Shown here: positions 53,384 through 63,591 of the stretch, in pieces
Layout of the letters: the number at the start of each line of letters is the position of its first letter
How positions within the stretch are numbered: the stretch's first letter is position 1
Position numbers and translations under genes: made by a program
Assembly: GCA_964345035.1 (NCBI GenBank)
Contig: CAYFPO010000003.1
Coordinates: 1-64,000, forward strand
Length of the DNA stretch: 64,000 nucleotides
Source of the DNA: CAYFPO01 sp964345035
GTDB taxonomy: Bacteria > Fidelibacterota > Marinisomatia > SCGC-AAA003-L08 > GCA-002704045
Direction: 5' to 3'
Notes under the pieces: model-generated
Database searches by the model: none
What the model was told of the DNA's origin: nothing
What the model saw: the letters and a program-made list of their open reading frames with translations, nothing else

Positions 53384-55851
53384 AAGAAAATTTTTCCAAA
53401 CGCATCCAAAAAGTATTAAAATTTGCAAAAGAAGAAGCTGTAAGGTTGGGACATAGTTATGTGGGCTCTGAACATCTTCTTTTAGGTATTATTAAAGATG
53501 TAGATGGAAAAGCTGTCCAAGTGTTATCTTCCATCGGATTTGATGTAGGTGAAATGAAATTGATGATTGAAGACCTGGTAAAACCCTCAGGTGGTACTAT
53601 GACATTAGGTCACTTGCCTCTGACAAGGCGTGCTGAGCGTATTTTACGAAACACTTATGGTGAAGCTCAAAAAATGGGGAAGAAAATAGCTGAAGATGTC
53701 CATTTATTATTAGCAATAGCCAATGAAGCAGATGGATTGGCTTCTGATATTTTTGCTACTTTCTCAATAGAATATGATCTTTTGTATACATTTATCGAGA
53801 CATCATCACATCCTTATTCAAAAAAAGCAGAAAAAAAGAAAAAATCTAATACACCAACATTAGATCTCTTTAGTAGAAACATTTCCAAACTTGCTGAAGA
53901 GAATAAACTTGATCCTGTAATTGGAAGAGATTTAGAAATTGAAAGAGTTGCACAGATTCTGTCAAGGAGAAAGAAAAATAATCCAGTTTTAATCGGTGAA
54001 CCCGGGGTTGGCAAAACAGCTATAGTGGAAGGGTTGGCCATACGAATCAACGAGAACACGGTTCCAAGAATACTATGGAAACAAAGAGTACTTGCCTTAG
54101 ATCTTGCTGGTATTATAGCTGGCACAAAATACCGTGGACAGTTTGAAGAAAGAATGCGCACCCTTATGATTGAATTGGAATCTGCATCTGAAATTATTGT
54201 ATTTATAGATGAATTACATACACTTGTCGGTGCTGGCAGCGCCACGGGGTCACTTGATGCTGCGAACATGTTTAAACCAGCCCTCGCTCGAGGAGAAATC
54301 CAGGTTGTTGGAGCTACTACTCTCGACGAATATAGAAAACATATAGAAAAAGACGGTGCACTTGAGAGGAGGTTCCAAAAAATAATGATCAATCCGCCGT
54401 CAATAGATGATACCATAAAAATACTGGAAGGTTTAAGACAAAAATATGAAGAACATCATAACATACATTATTCTGATGAGGCGATAAAAGCCTGCGTTGA
54501 TTTAAGTGAAAGATACATTACTGACAAATATCTTCCCGACAAGGCTATTGATGTTCTGGATGAAGTAGGGTCACGAGTTCATATCAACAATATTAATGTA
54601 CCTGATTCTATTTTAAAGTTGGAAAGAAAAGTAACAAAAATTCAGAAAGATAAAGAAAAGGTTATATATAAACAGGATTTTGAAAAAGCAGCAGAGCTCA
54701 GAGATACTGAAAAAAAAATACTTCATAAATTAAATAATCTGCAGAAAAGGTGGGTTTCTGATGATGATAACCAATTACCTATTGTGGATGAAGATGAAGT
54801 TTCAAACGTGATCTCCATGATAACCGGGATTCCTGTGCAAAAGGTTGCAGAATCAGAAACTGAAAGATTGATACATATGCCCGATGAAATAAGTAAATCA
54901 ATAATTGGTCAGAACGAGGCAATAAAATCAATTTCTAAAGCAATAATGAGAAGCAGATCAGGGTTTGATAATCCCAGGCGGCCTATTGGTTCTTTTATGT
55001 TTCTGGGAGCGACTGGTGTCGGAAAAACAGAATTGGCAAAAGTTTTGGCACGATATTTATTTAATAATGATGAAGCGTTGGTTAAAATAGATATGTCCGA
55101 GTATATGGAAAGATATAATGTATCACGTTTAATAGGAGCTCCACCAGGCTATGTGGGATATGATGAAGGTGGGCAATTGACTGAAAGAGTTCGTAGAACT
55201 CCATATTCTGTAGTTTTATTTGATGAGATTGAAAAAGCACATAGAGATGTATTTAATATTTTATTGCAAATTTTAGATGAGGGTTGGATAACTGATAGTC
55301 TTGGAAGACGAGTTGATTTTAGAAATACAATCATTATTTTGACATCCAATTTAGGTACAGGTACTATTAGTTCTACCTCATTTGGTTTTGTTAAAAAAGG
55401 AGACATAAATGAACAGGAAAATATTGAATCGGACATTATGTCGGAGGTATTTAAGAATTTCAATCCAGAATTTTTAAACAGGCTTGATGAATTAATTATC
55501 TTTAATTCACTATCAAAAAGTGATTTATTCCAAATAGTTGATTTATTAATGGTTGATTTAAAAAATAATTTAGATCACAAAAACATTAAATTAAATGTTA
55601 CAAAAACAGCCAAAGAATATATTACCAGAGAGATAGATCATCGAGAGTGGGGTGCACGGCCATTGAGAAGGATAATACAAAATTCAATTGAAAATGTAAT
55701 TGCTGAAAAATTCCTTACAGGTGAATTTATTGAAACTGGAAAAATTACAATTAAAGCATCAGGTGGAAAGTTAAAATTTGATCAAAGCAAAGTTAAAAAA
55801 ACAAAAAAAGATAAAATATCTGCTGGTTTTCCGATGAAAGAGACCGGGTAG
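53380..55851 (+). CDS. clpC: ATP-dependent Clp protease ATP-binding subunit ClpC
   Basis: An 823-residue Hsp100 unfoldase. It has a double ClpN domain (1-150: 'EAVRLGHSYVGSEHLLLGI'), AAA-1 with Walker A 'GEPGVGKT' (206-213), a middle region with a UVR-like motif ('YKQDFEKAAELRDTEKKI', about 428-445), and AAA-2 with 'GATGVGKT' (543-550). The short middle domain plus UVR motif identifies ClpC rather than ClpB or ClpA; the partner protease ClpP is not in the window. The gene overlaps the LolD-like ATPase by four bases. Confidence 0.95.
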   Translation: MKENFSKRIQKVLKFAKEEAVRLGHSYVGSEHLLLGIIKDVDGKAVQVLSSIGFDVGEMKLMIEDLVKPSGGTMTLGHLPLTRRAERILRNTYGEAQKMGKKIAEDVHLLLAIANEADGLASDIFATFSIEYDLLYTFIETSSHPYSKKAEKKKKSNTPTLDLFSRNISKLAEENKLDPVIGRDLEIERVAQILSRRKKNNPVLIGEPGVGKTAIVEGLAIRINENTVPRILWKQRVLALDLAGIIAGTKYRGQFEERMRTLMIELESASEIIVFIDELHTLVGAGSATGSLDAANMFKPALARGEIQVVGATTLDEYRKHIEKDGALERRFQKIMINPPSIDDTIKILEGLRQKYEEHHNIHYSDEAIKACVDLSERYITDKYLPDKAIDVLDEVGSRVHINNINVPDSILKLERKVTKIQKDKEKVIYKQDFEKAAELRDTEKKILHKLNNLQKRWVSDDDNQLPIVDEDEVSNVISMITGIPVQKVAESETERLIHMPDEISKSIIGQNEAIKSISKAIMRSRSGFDNPRRPIGSFMFLGATGVGKTELAKVLARYLFNNDEALVKIDMSEYMERYNVSRLIGAPPGYVGYDEGGQLTERVRRTPYSVVLFDEIEKAHRDVFNILLQILDEGWITDSLGRRVDFRNTIIILTSNLGTGTISSTSFGFVKKGDINEQENIESDIMSEVFKNFNPEFLNRLDELIIFNSLSKSDLFQIVDLLMVDLKNNLDHKNIKLNVTKTAKEYITREIDHREWGARPLRRIIQNSIENVIAEKFLTGEFIETGKITIKASGGKLKFDQSKVKKTKKDKISAGFPMKETG

Positions 55852-55927
55852 TATGACATATCGTCTGATTTTACTATTCGGCATAATTATTGACTGTTAT
55901 GTTGAAAATATTAATTCGGAGAACTAA

Positions 55928-57826
55928 ATGGGAAAAATAATTGGAATAGATTTAGGAACTACAAATTCTTGTGTGGCAGTAATGGAAGGTGGTACACCTA
56001 CAGTAATTCAAAATAGTGAGGGTGGAAGAACCACTCCTTCTGTAGTCGCATTCACAAAGGACGGTGATCGTCTCGTTGGACAATCTGCTAAACGTCAGGC
56101 AGTTACCAATCCTGAAAATACCATCTTTTCATCAAAACGATTTGTAGGCAGAAAATTTAACGAAGTATCAGAAGAAATTAAAGAAATCCCTTTTAAAGTA
56201 ATCAAAGGGAAAAAAGGTGAGGCTGTAATATCTATTGACGGTAAAGAATACTCTCCACCTGAAATAGCCGCAATGGTGCTGCAAAAAGTAAAACAAACCG
56301 CAGAGGAGTATCTCGGAGAAAAAATAGAAGAAGCAGTAATTACAGTACCGGCATATTTTAATGATTCACAACGTCAGGCAACGAAGGATGCTGGTAAGAT
56401 TGCTGGATTAAACGTCAGAAGAATCATAAATGAACCAACTGCGGCATCTTTAGCATACGGCCTGGATAAGAAAAAAGATGAAACTATTGCAGTATTTGAT
56501 TTAGGCGGTGGAACATTTGATATTTCAATCCTTGAGTTAGGAGATGGTGTTTTTGAAGTTAAATCAACAAATGGTGACACCCATTTAGGCGGAGACGATT
56601 TTGATCAAGTGATATTAATGTGGCTTGCAGATGAATTTAAAAAATCAGACGGCATTGATCTTAGAAATGACCCAATGGCTCTACAAAGATTAAAAGAGGC
56701 TGCTGAAAAAGCAAAATGTGAATTATCTACATCAAAACAAACAGATATCAACCTTCCATTTATAACTGCTGATGCAAGTGGTCCGAAGCATTTAAATATA
56801 AATTTTACTAGGGCTAAATTTGAAAACCTTGTCGGAAAATTAGTAGAGCGGACAAAAAAACCATGTGAAAAAGCACTTAAAGATGCTGGTATCACTCCTG
56901 ATAAAATTGATGAAGTTATTCTAGTTGGAGGCTCTACAAGAATACCAATGGTTCAAAAGGTTGTTAAGGATTTATTTAAAAAAGAGCCAGGCAAGGGAGT
57001 TAACCCTGATGAGGTTGTTGCTATAGGTGCAGCAATCCAGGGAGGTGTATTAGCTGGAGATGTAGATGATATATTACTTCTTGATGTTACACCGTTAGCA
57101 CTAGGGATAGAAACTCTTGGTGGTGTTTGCACAAAATTGATAGAATCGAATACTACAATTCCTACGAAGAAAACCCAGGTATTTTCTACAGCAGGGGATA
57201 ACCAAACATCAGTTGAAGTACATATATTACAGGGTGAACGAGATATGGCAATTGATAATAAATCTTTGGGTAAATTTCATTTGGATGGTATACCTCCAGC
57301 GCCAAGGGGTATCCCACAAATTGAAGTAGCATTTGATATTGATGCAAATGGAATATTGAATGTCTCAGCCAAAGATAAGGCAACCGGTAAAGAACAGAGC
57401 ATTAGAATTGAAGCATCCAGTGGATTAAGTGATAATGAGATAGATAAAATGAAAAAAGATGCTGAAGAACACGCTGAAGAAGATAAGCAGAAATTAGAAG
57501 AAGTTGAAACACATAATACTGCCGAACAACTTATTTATCAAACTGAAAAGCAAATGGAAGAAATGTCTGATAAGATGAATGATAAAGATAAAGAAAATCT
57601 TAAGGATGCAGTTGAAAAACTTAAAAAAGCTAATCAGGGTACAAATATAGATGAAATAAAATCCTCAATTGATGAAATAAATCAAACTTGGAATAAGCTT
57701 TCTGAAAAAATGTACCAAGATGCAAAACAAACTGCCGATACTGCTAATGGTTCAGATGTCAAATCTGACGCAACCAACGATGGAAACATTGAAGACGCTG
57801 ACTTTGAGGTTGTTGACGAAAAATAA
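55928..57826 (+). CDS. dnaK: Chaperone DnaK (Hsp70)
   Basis: A 632-residue Hsp70. The ATPase domain begins 'IIGIDLGTTNSCVAVMEGG', includes 'AVFDLGGGTFDISILELGDG' and 'EVILVGGSTRIPMVQKVV', and lacks obvious defects. The substrate domain has 'DVTPLALGIETLGGV' and 'HILQGERDMAIDNKSLGKF', and the C-terminus ends in the classical 'EDADFEVVDEK'. It stands without grpE or dnaJ. A 76-base gap with a GGAG ribosome site separates it from clpC; no CIRCE operator was seen. A terminator follows. Confidence 0.98.
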   Translation: MGKIIGIDLGTTNSCVAVMEGGTPTVIQNSEGGRTTPSVVAFTKDGDRLVGQSAKRQAVTNPENTIFSSKRFVGRKFNEVSEEIKEIPFKVIKGKKGEAVISIDGKEYSPPEIAAMVLQKVKQTAEEYLGEKIEEAVITVPAYFNDSQRQATKDAGKIAGLNVRRIINEPTAASLAYGLDKKKDETIAVFDLGGGTFDISILELGDGVFEVKSTNGDTHLGGDDFDQVILMWLADEFKKSDGIDLRNDPMALQRLKEAAEKAKCELSTSKQTDINLPFITADASGPKHLNINFTRAKFENLVGKLVERTKKPCEKALKDAGITPDKIDEVILVGGSTRIPMVQKVVKDLFKKEPGKGVNPDEVVAIGAAIQGGVLAGDVDDILLLDVTPLALGIETLGGVCTKLIESNTTIPTKKTQVFSTAGDNQTSVEVHILQGERDMAIDNKSLGKFHLDGIPPAPRGIPQIEVAFDIDANGILNVSAKDKATGKEQSIRIEASSGLSDNEIDKMKKDAEEHAEEDKQKLEEVETHNTAEQLIYQTEKQMEEMSDKMNDKDKENLKDAVEKLKKANQGTNIDEIKSSIDEINQTWNKLSEKMYQDAKQTADTANGSDVKSDATNDGNIEDADFEVVDEK

Positions 57827-57855
57827 TATATATCGACTTCTACTATAACATTATT

Positions 57856-57886
57856 AAAGCGGATGAAGTAATTTGTCCGCTTTTTT
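57856..57886 (+). terminator. Rho-independent terminator after dnaK
   Basis: A perfect eight-base stem (AAAGCGGA paired with TCCGCTTT), a 12-base loop and six T residues, about 30 bases after the dnaK stop. This separates the chaperone operon from the TamB-like gene. Confidence 0.85.
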
Positions 57887-57916
57887 ATTGAAACTTTAAA
57901 TATAAATTTCTATTGA

Positions 57917-60900
57917 ATGTGTATGATATCAAAAGGTAAAAAGTGGTATAAATATTCCCTGTTATTAATTTCAGGATTAATTCTAACTGCTGTTATTATT
58001 TTTTTGTTAAAACCTGAGATATTCATTTCAGATATTGAATCTTATATTGCTAAATATTTATCTAAAGATAAAAATACCTCTGTTGAAATAGATTCAATTG
58101 AAGGGAATTTCTTTACGGGTTTCAGAATAGAGGATTTTGATTACTATAAAGATAATATTACAATTTCATCCTTCGAAAAAATAGAAATTAACCTGAAATT
58201 ATTAAATCTGCTTTTTGGACAAATTTATTTTAAAGATCTGATTTTTAATGAAGGAATTCTCAACATATCTGAGCACAATAATTTTACTCAGAATATTCAT
58301 TTCCCAAGGTTCAAAATTAATAATTTTCATTTGAATAATGTTATGATAAAGACTCAAAAGCAATCTTATTTTGTTAACGGGGAATTTTTGGTTACATCAA
58401 AACATCAAAGTTTATTAATGGAAATAGTAAATTATTCGCTGTTAACCGATGATACTTATTTTGATAGTTTAAGTGGGAATAGTGGTAAAATAAACTATAA
58501 TGGGGAAGAAATAAATTTTGAGAATATTCAATTTTATTCTACCGAATATTCCGGAGAATTAACCGGTAAAATCAAAACAAACAATAAACTTATTTTTGAT
58601 TTAAATTGCGGTTTACAAGAATTCAATTTTGAAAGCATTAATAAAAATTTAAATATTGCCACCCAGGATTTAATGCTAAATTTAACTGGACAAATTAATA
58701 ATATGGATTTTAATATTGTTGGAAATCTCTTATTGGATAATGATAGAAAATATAATTTACTTGCAGTCGGAAACTATACACCGGATTTGATTACAGCTGA
58801 AGCAGACATTTTAGAAGAGGATGAATTAAATATCCAAATTTCAGGAAATTGGAATTCAAAATCGGAAAATTGGTATTTAACATCAAAATGTTTAGGGTTT
58901 GCTTTACCAAAATCAATTAATCAAAACTGCAAATTAACCGGTGTTATTGATTCTTACGGGCATGCATTTGAATCGCTACATTCAACATTTAATATGGTAA
59001 TAAAAGATTCTGAAAAAAAGTGGGACTTTAGCAAGATAAATGGTAAACTTTATTATCAAAACCTAAAATTAACTTCTCTCGGTCTGATTGAGATTGAAAA
59101 AGACAGTTTAAAATTAAATATTGAAAATCTGTCCTATACCAAAGACACTTTAACTTTCAATTCAAATATTGAATTCACAGATTTTCCTTTTCCGGAAAAT
59201 ACATTTATTAATGTACTCCCGGGAAAACTAAGCGGATCATCCCAGTTTAATTATAAAAAAATTAAAGACAAAAATCATATTGATGGGAATGCATCTTTTA
59301 AATCAATTTCAAATAATAATTATAATATTAAAAATACTCACGCTGAATTTGAAATTGATTTATTAAATGATCAAGTATACTCCGGAATAATTAAGGGATA
59401 TCTGAATAATTTAGAATCTAAAATATACAATTTCGATAAAATTGATTATTTTTTAAATTTCTCCCAAAATTCTATTAATTTTGAATATGTAACCGCTTTT
59501 AATTCTGCCAGTGATACTGTATTAATTAAAAAGTTGGAGTATAAACCTGATATTGATTTATCTGTTAGTGATTTTAAATCAAATTTAATGGGTTCTAAAA
59601 TTGAGTTCAATAATTTATTTATTTACAAAATGGATGACTATTACAATCTAGATTCAACATTAATATATTTTGATGATGGACAATTTGCTGTATCTGGGAA
59701 ATATTCTGAAAATGGAAAATATGATATTTGGTGTGATTTACAAAATATTGAATTAAAAAAGATTAATCAACTTTTTAATTTTAATCAAAGATTAACTGGA
59801 AATAGCAATGGATCAATCCATATTACAAATACATCAAAATATCCTATTTTACTATCTAATATCTATATTAAAGATGGATTTATTGATGAAACAAAATTTA
59901 AAGAATGTAAAGGCAAAATTTCATTTAGACAAAATAGATTAATATTATCTGATTTTATTTTAAATACCGATGTTGGAAATATTCAAGCAGACGGGTGGAT
60001 GACTGTAAACGGCAGTTTAAAGGAACGGGAAGTTTTTGTTCAAGAAGATTCATTAGACATTTCTGTTGAATTTACAAACTTTAATTTTTCTTCATTAAAT
60101 AGATATTTACCCTGGAGTTTAGAAAGTGGTGGCGAAATTAGTGGAAGTGGTAAAATCAACGGAAAAGCTAGTGATCTGGAAATTAATTTAACAACCGAAA
60201 TTAGAAATCCATATTTTGATAAAATAAGTGGAAAATATCTTAAAGGAAGTTTAATCTATAAGGACTCTAATTTATATATAAGTGGTATGCAATTAATCAC
60301 CGAAAATGGAAAATATACTGCTACGGGTAGTTTGCCATTAATTTGGAGTCTTGTTGAAATGCCTCAGGTTGATATCAGTAATTTACCATTAAATATGATG
60401 ATAACTGGTAAGTTTAATGAATTTGAGCTACTAACTCCTTATCTGACGAATGTTGATTCTTTAATTGGAGACTTTTCTTTACAGTTGTCTTTAGATGGAA
60501 CATACGAACATCCCATAAGAAGTGGACAAATTGTTGTTATAGACGGAAAAATGAACATTTTGCAATTATCTAACCCAATTGAAAAAATATCCGGTGTTGG
60601 CATTTTAACTAATAACAGAATGATTTTAACAAATGTATCGGCTACAACATCTGGTGCAATGAGAGACGTATCAATGTTTGATAAAATACAATCCTATTTT
60701 AATACATTAATTAATAGAGAGGTAAAATCAGATGAAGGAGAGATATTATCAGTAGATGGTGTAATAGATTTTACTGAATTTTTCAAACCTGACTATACTA
60801 TACTCATCAAAGGCGAAAATGTATTCTTAAAAGATAATTATGATAATTTCGAGGGATACGGAGATGTTGATTTAACAGTAACAGGGAAGGATACTGTTGT

Positions 60901-61729
60901 AATTACAGGAAAATATATTCCAAAGTCAAATCAATTTACAATTATTTCTGAATTTGATAATTCTGGAAAAATAAAATTAAAAGATATTCAATCACATCCA
61001 TTTTATAAATATGATATTCAAATTCCCTTAAATAATGGAATTCAAATAATAAATTCACAAATGGATATATTTATGGATGGTTTTATTAATATTTCTGCAT
61101 TTGGTAACGAAGATTTCAGATATTCAGGAGAGCTGAATTTAGTTGATGGTTCCTTCTATTACAATGGTAACGAATTTACAAATATCGAAGGATCCATTGT
61201 TTTAGATCCAACGCAGTTTAATCCGGAAATTGATCTATTTACAACAACCAATATTGCAGGTGAAGATATTGATGTATCCATGAGTGGATCTTATAGAAAC
61301 CCAATTCTAGTTCTTGAATCCGTTAATGATTACTCACAGAGTGATATTATAGAATTATTATTATTTAGAGACAATACTTCATCAAATGTTAATTCTGGTA
61401 GTAATCCCCCAATTGAAAGTTTTATTTCAAATTATTTTGAGAACGAATTAGAAAGGAATATTTCGAGATATACTTTTTTAAACAAATTTCAATTAAATTC
61501 TTCCGGTTCTCTTTTAACTGGTTTTGAGGATAAAAATATTGATTTATATGTCGGTGCTAACATCTCTCCTAAAGTATATATGAATTTTAAACGAGGTATA
61601 TTTACAACCAACAATACTTTCGAATATGAAGTTGGTTATCGAATGAATAAAAATATGTCTTTAGTGGCTAAAATAGATGAAGAAAATTTAATTCATTTAA
61701 ACTATAGAATACGGTATCATTATAAATGA
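57917..61729 (+). CDS. TamB-like translocation and assembly module protein (AsmA/DUF490)
   Basis: A 1270-residue envelope-spanning protein with one N-terminal membrane anchor ('YSLLLISGLILTAVIIFLL') and a very long repetitive beta-rich body. The C-terminal 400 residues carry the DUF490 hallmarks 'GELNLVDGSFYYNGNEFTNI', 'SIVLDPTQFNPEIDLF', 'DVSMSGSYRNPILVLES' and 'SQSDIIELLLF'. TamB-like proteins form a groove for lipid transport to, or protein assembly in, the outer membrane, usually with an Omp85 partner, which here is the next gene, overlapping by four bases. ATG 57917 was chosen; another ATG two codons later is equally plausible. Confidence 0.88.
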   Translation: MCMISKGKKWYKYSLLLISGLILTAVIIFLLKPEIFISDIESYIAKYLSKDKNTSVEIDSIEGNFFTGFRIEDFDYYKDNITISSFEKIEINLKLLNLLFGQIYFKDLIFNEGILNISEHNNFTQNIHFPRFKINNFHLNNVMIKTQKQSYFVNGEFLVTSKHQSLLMEIVNYSLLTDDTYFDSLSGNSGKINYNGEEINFENIQFYSTEYSGELTGKIKTNNKLIFDLNCGLQEFNFESINKNLNIATQDLMLNLTGQINNMDFNIVGNLLLDNDRKYNLLAVGNYTPDLITAEADILEEDELNIQISGNWNSKSENWYLTSKCLGFALPKSINQNCKLTGVIDSYGHAFESLHSTFNMVIKDSEKKWDFSKINGKLYYQNLKLTSLGLIEIEKDSLKLNIENLSYTKDTLTFNSNIEFTDFPFPENTFINVLPGKLSGSSQFNYKKIKDKNHIDGNASFKSISNNNYNIKNTHAEFEIDLLNDQVYSGIIKGYLNNLESKIYNFDKIDYFLNFSQNSINFEYVTAFNSASDTVLIKKLEYKPDIDLSVSDFKSNLMGSKIEFNNLFIYKMDDYYNLDSTLIYFDDGQFAVSGKYSENGKYDIWCDLQNIELKKINQLFNFNQRLTGNSNGSIHITNTSKYPILLSNIYIKDGFIDETKFKECKGKISFRQNRLILSDFILNTDVGNIQADGWMTVNGSLKEREVFVQEDSLDISVEFTNFNFSSLNRYLPWSLESGGEISGSGKINGKASDLEINLTTEIRNPYFDKISGKYLKGSLIYKDSNLYISGMQLITENGKYTATGSLPLIWSLVEMPQVDISNLPLNMMITGKFNEFELLTPYLTNVDSLIGDFSLQLSLDGTYEHPIRSGQIVVIDGKMNILQLSNPIEKISGVGILTNNRMILTNVSATTSGAMRDVSMFDKIQSYFNTLINREVKSDEGEILSVDGVIDFTEFFKPDYTILIKGENVFLKDNYDNFEGYGDVDLTVTGKDTVVITGKYIPKSNQFTIISEFDNSGKIKLKDIQSHPFYKYDIQIPLNNGIQIINSQMDIFMDGFINISAFGNEDFRYSGELNLVDGSFYYNGNEFTNIEGSIVLDPTQFNPEIDLFTTTNIAGEDIDVSMSGSYRNPILVLESVNDYSQSDIIELLLFRDNTSSNVNSGSNPPIESFISNYFENELERNISRYTFLNKFQLNSSGSLLTGFEDKNIDLYVGANISPKVYMNFKRGIFTTNNTFEYEVGYRMNKNMSLVAKIDEENLIHLNYRIRYHYK

Positions 61730-63486
61730 GAACTGTTCAGCAATATATATTCATAATTCTACTGTTAATATCGGGGGTATCGGGCAAAACAAAATATATT
61801 AAATCTGTTAATTTTGAAGGGAACGAATCAATCACATCAACAGAATTAACAAAATTAATTTACAGTAAACCTGCCATTTTTTTGTCAAGAAAAGAATTCA
61901 ATAACCGTAAAATGCACCTCGACCAATTAACTTTAAAAAACTATTATTATTCTCAAGGTTATCTACAAGCCGAAATTGAATATTCCTCACATCATTTAGA
62001 CAACAAATGGGTGAGTGTCAATTTTTCTATTCATGAGGGTACACAATATATTATTCATAAAGTAAACTTGTTTGGGAATAAACTAATAGCCGATAATGAT
62101 ATACTTGCATTAGTAGAATTAATCCCTGGTGAAGTATTTAATCCGCTACAATTAAGAAATAATCTATCTGAATTAAAGGATATTTATTTAAATCAGGGTA
62201 AAGCACTGATAAACATTGTAGATGAAATCCAGGAGGAAGATAATTTAATTTCTATCAGAATTAATATTTCTGAAGGAGATACTTACACTATCGGAGAAAT
62301 TAAAGTTACCGGTATCGAAGATTCAATGAAAAGATTCGTTTTCAGGGAATTGGAATTTGAGAGTGGCAATAAATACAATCATGATAAAATTAGAGAGACA
62401 CAAAAGAAAATATTTTCTTCTGGAATTTTCAGCTCTGTAGAGATTACCCCATCAATCTTATATACTGATAAAAAAGTTAATTTAGATATACAGGTTAGAG
62501 AAATGGACTCAGGAAATATTATCGGTGAATTAGGATTTGGTCAAGCACCCTCAGCTTTGGGAGAGGGAGCATCTCCGATAACTATTTTCCAGGGTGGTGG
62601 TAAATGGCAGTTTACTAATTTCTTAAATTCCGGGAATAAAATAGGATTTAATACAAATTTAGGGATTAGACTTGATGAAAGCATTTCCATATCTTCAAAA
62701 AAGATAGAAATTTCATCTTTCTCTCCCTGGATATTTAAATTCAGACTACCATTAAATTTAAAATATTATCTTGAGGAATCTACTGAAGAAGGATTTTTAA
62801 GAAAGCAGGGAATACGTACATCATTTTTATATAAATCCGGGGAAAAATATCGATTGAATGGGAGTATGGATATTGAGTGGAATCAATCCGCTGGTGATGC
62901 ACCATTGGACCAGGAAAGAAGTCTTAATTTGTTATATATTTATCACAATACTGACAATTTCATTTCACCATCTATCGGAAATTATTTTTCTGTATCATCA
63001 ATCTTAAAAGGTACCCTATTAGGAGGATCAAGGCATTATATCAAATTTGAAAGTGAATATAGAAAATATTTTCCATTATTTTCCAGAATTGTATTAGGTG
63101 GAAGGTTTCACACAGGATTTATTAAATTAATTTCTTTCAGGAACCAAGCTGAACAATTACCCGTATATGACAGGCTATACCTTGGAGGGAGTTCATCCTT
63201 AAGAGGTTGGAATGAAGATGAATTATTGCAAGATGGCGGAAAATTAAAGTATTTAATGAATCTCGAATTACGTTTTCCATTGTTCTGGAAGATTGGCATG
63301 GAACTATTTTTTGATTCAGGAAAATTATTAAAAGATGAATATGATATTTCAAACCCAGCCTGGGATTGGAATATTGGTTATGGATTTACATTTACCACAC
63401 CACTTGGACCTATGCGAATTGATGTAGCTTATCAATATGGTACTGGTAAGCCAGTTATCTCAAATGCATTGTTATATATTTTCTAA
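61726..63486 (+). CDS. Omp85-family outer-membrane protein (TamA/BamA-like)
   Basis: A 586-residue outer-membrane assembly protein. A signal peptide ('YIFIILLLISGVSG') is followed by three POTRA domains ('SVNFEGNESITSTELTKLIY', 'KVNLFGNKLIADNDILALVE', 'GEIKVTGIEDSMKRFVFREL') and a 16-strand-type barrel with the Omp85 substrate-lid motif 'LYLGGSSSLRGW' and the closing strand 'TPLGPMRIDVAYQYGTGKP'. Three POTRA domains and the pairing with TamB favour TamA over the five-POTRA BamA. It overlaps the TamB-like gene (ATGA at 61726). Confidence 0.9.
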   Translation: MRTVQQYIFIILLLISGVSGKTKYIKSVNFEGNESITSTELTKLIYSKPAIFLSRKEFNNRKMHLDQLTLKNYYYSQGYLQAEIEYSSHHLDNKWVSVNFSIHEGTQYIIHKVNLFGNKLIADNDILALVELIPGEVFNPLQLRNNLSELKDIYLNQGKALINIVDEIQEEDNLISIRINISEGDTYTIGEIKVTGIEDSMKRFVFRELEFESGNKYNHDKIRETQKKIFSSGIFSSVEITPSILYTDKKVNLDIQVREMDSGNIIGELGFGQAPSALGEGASPITIFQGGGKWQFTNFLNSGNKIGFNTNLGIRLDESISISSKKIEISSFSPWIFKFRLPLNLKYYLEESTEEGFLRKQGIRTSFLYKSGEKYRLNGSMDIEWNQSAGDAPLDQERSLNLLYIYHNTDNFISPSIGNYFSVSSILKGTLLGGSRHYIKFESEYRKYFPLFSRIVLGGRFHTGFIKLISFRNQAEQLPVYDRLYLGGSSSLRGWNEDELLQDGGKLKYLMNLELRFPLFWKIGMELFFDSGKLLKDEYDISNPAWDWNIGYGFTFTTPLGPMRIDVAYQYGTGKPVISNALLYIF

Positions 63487-63591
63487 CATATTTTTAAATC
63501 CGTAATATATCATAATAGAATTTTAATAAAATATCTATTTCCAATCAAACTATTTAACTAAATCAATTAATAAATATAACCGGAGGTATAA

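Noticed and set aside
53814..54416. 200-codon open frame on the minus strand
   Set aside because: It lies within clpC, whose frame is strongly supported by its AAA motifs; the antisense protein is low-complexity and resembles nothing.
55852..55927. CIRCE-type heat-shock operator before dnaK
   Set aside because: No TTAGCACTC/GAGTGCTAA-like inverted repeat was found in the 76-base gap.
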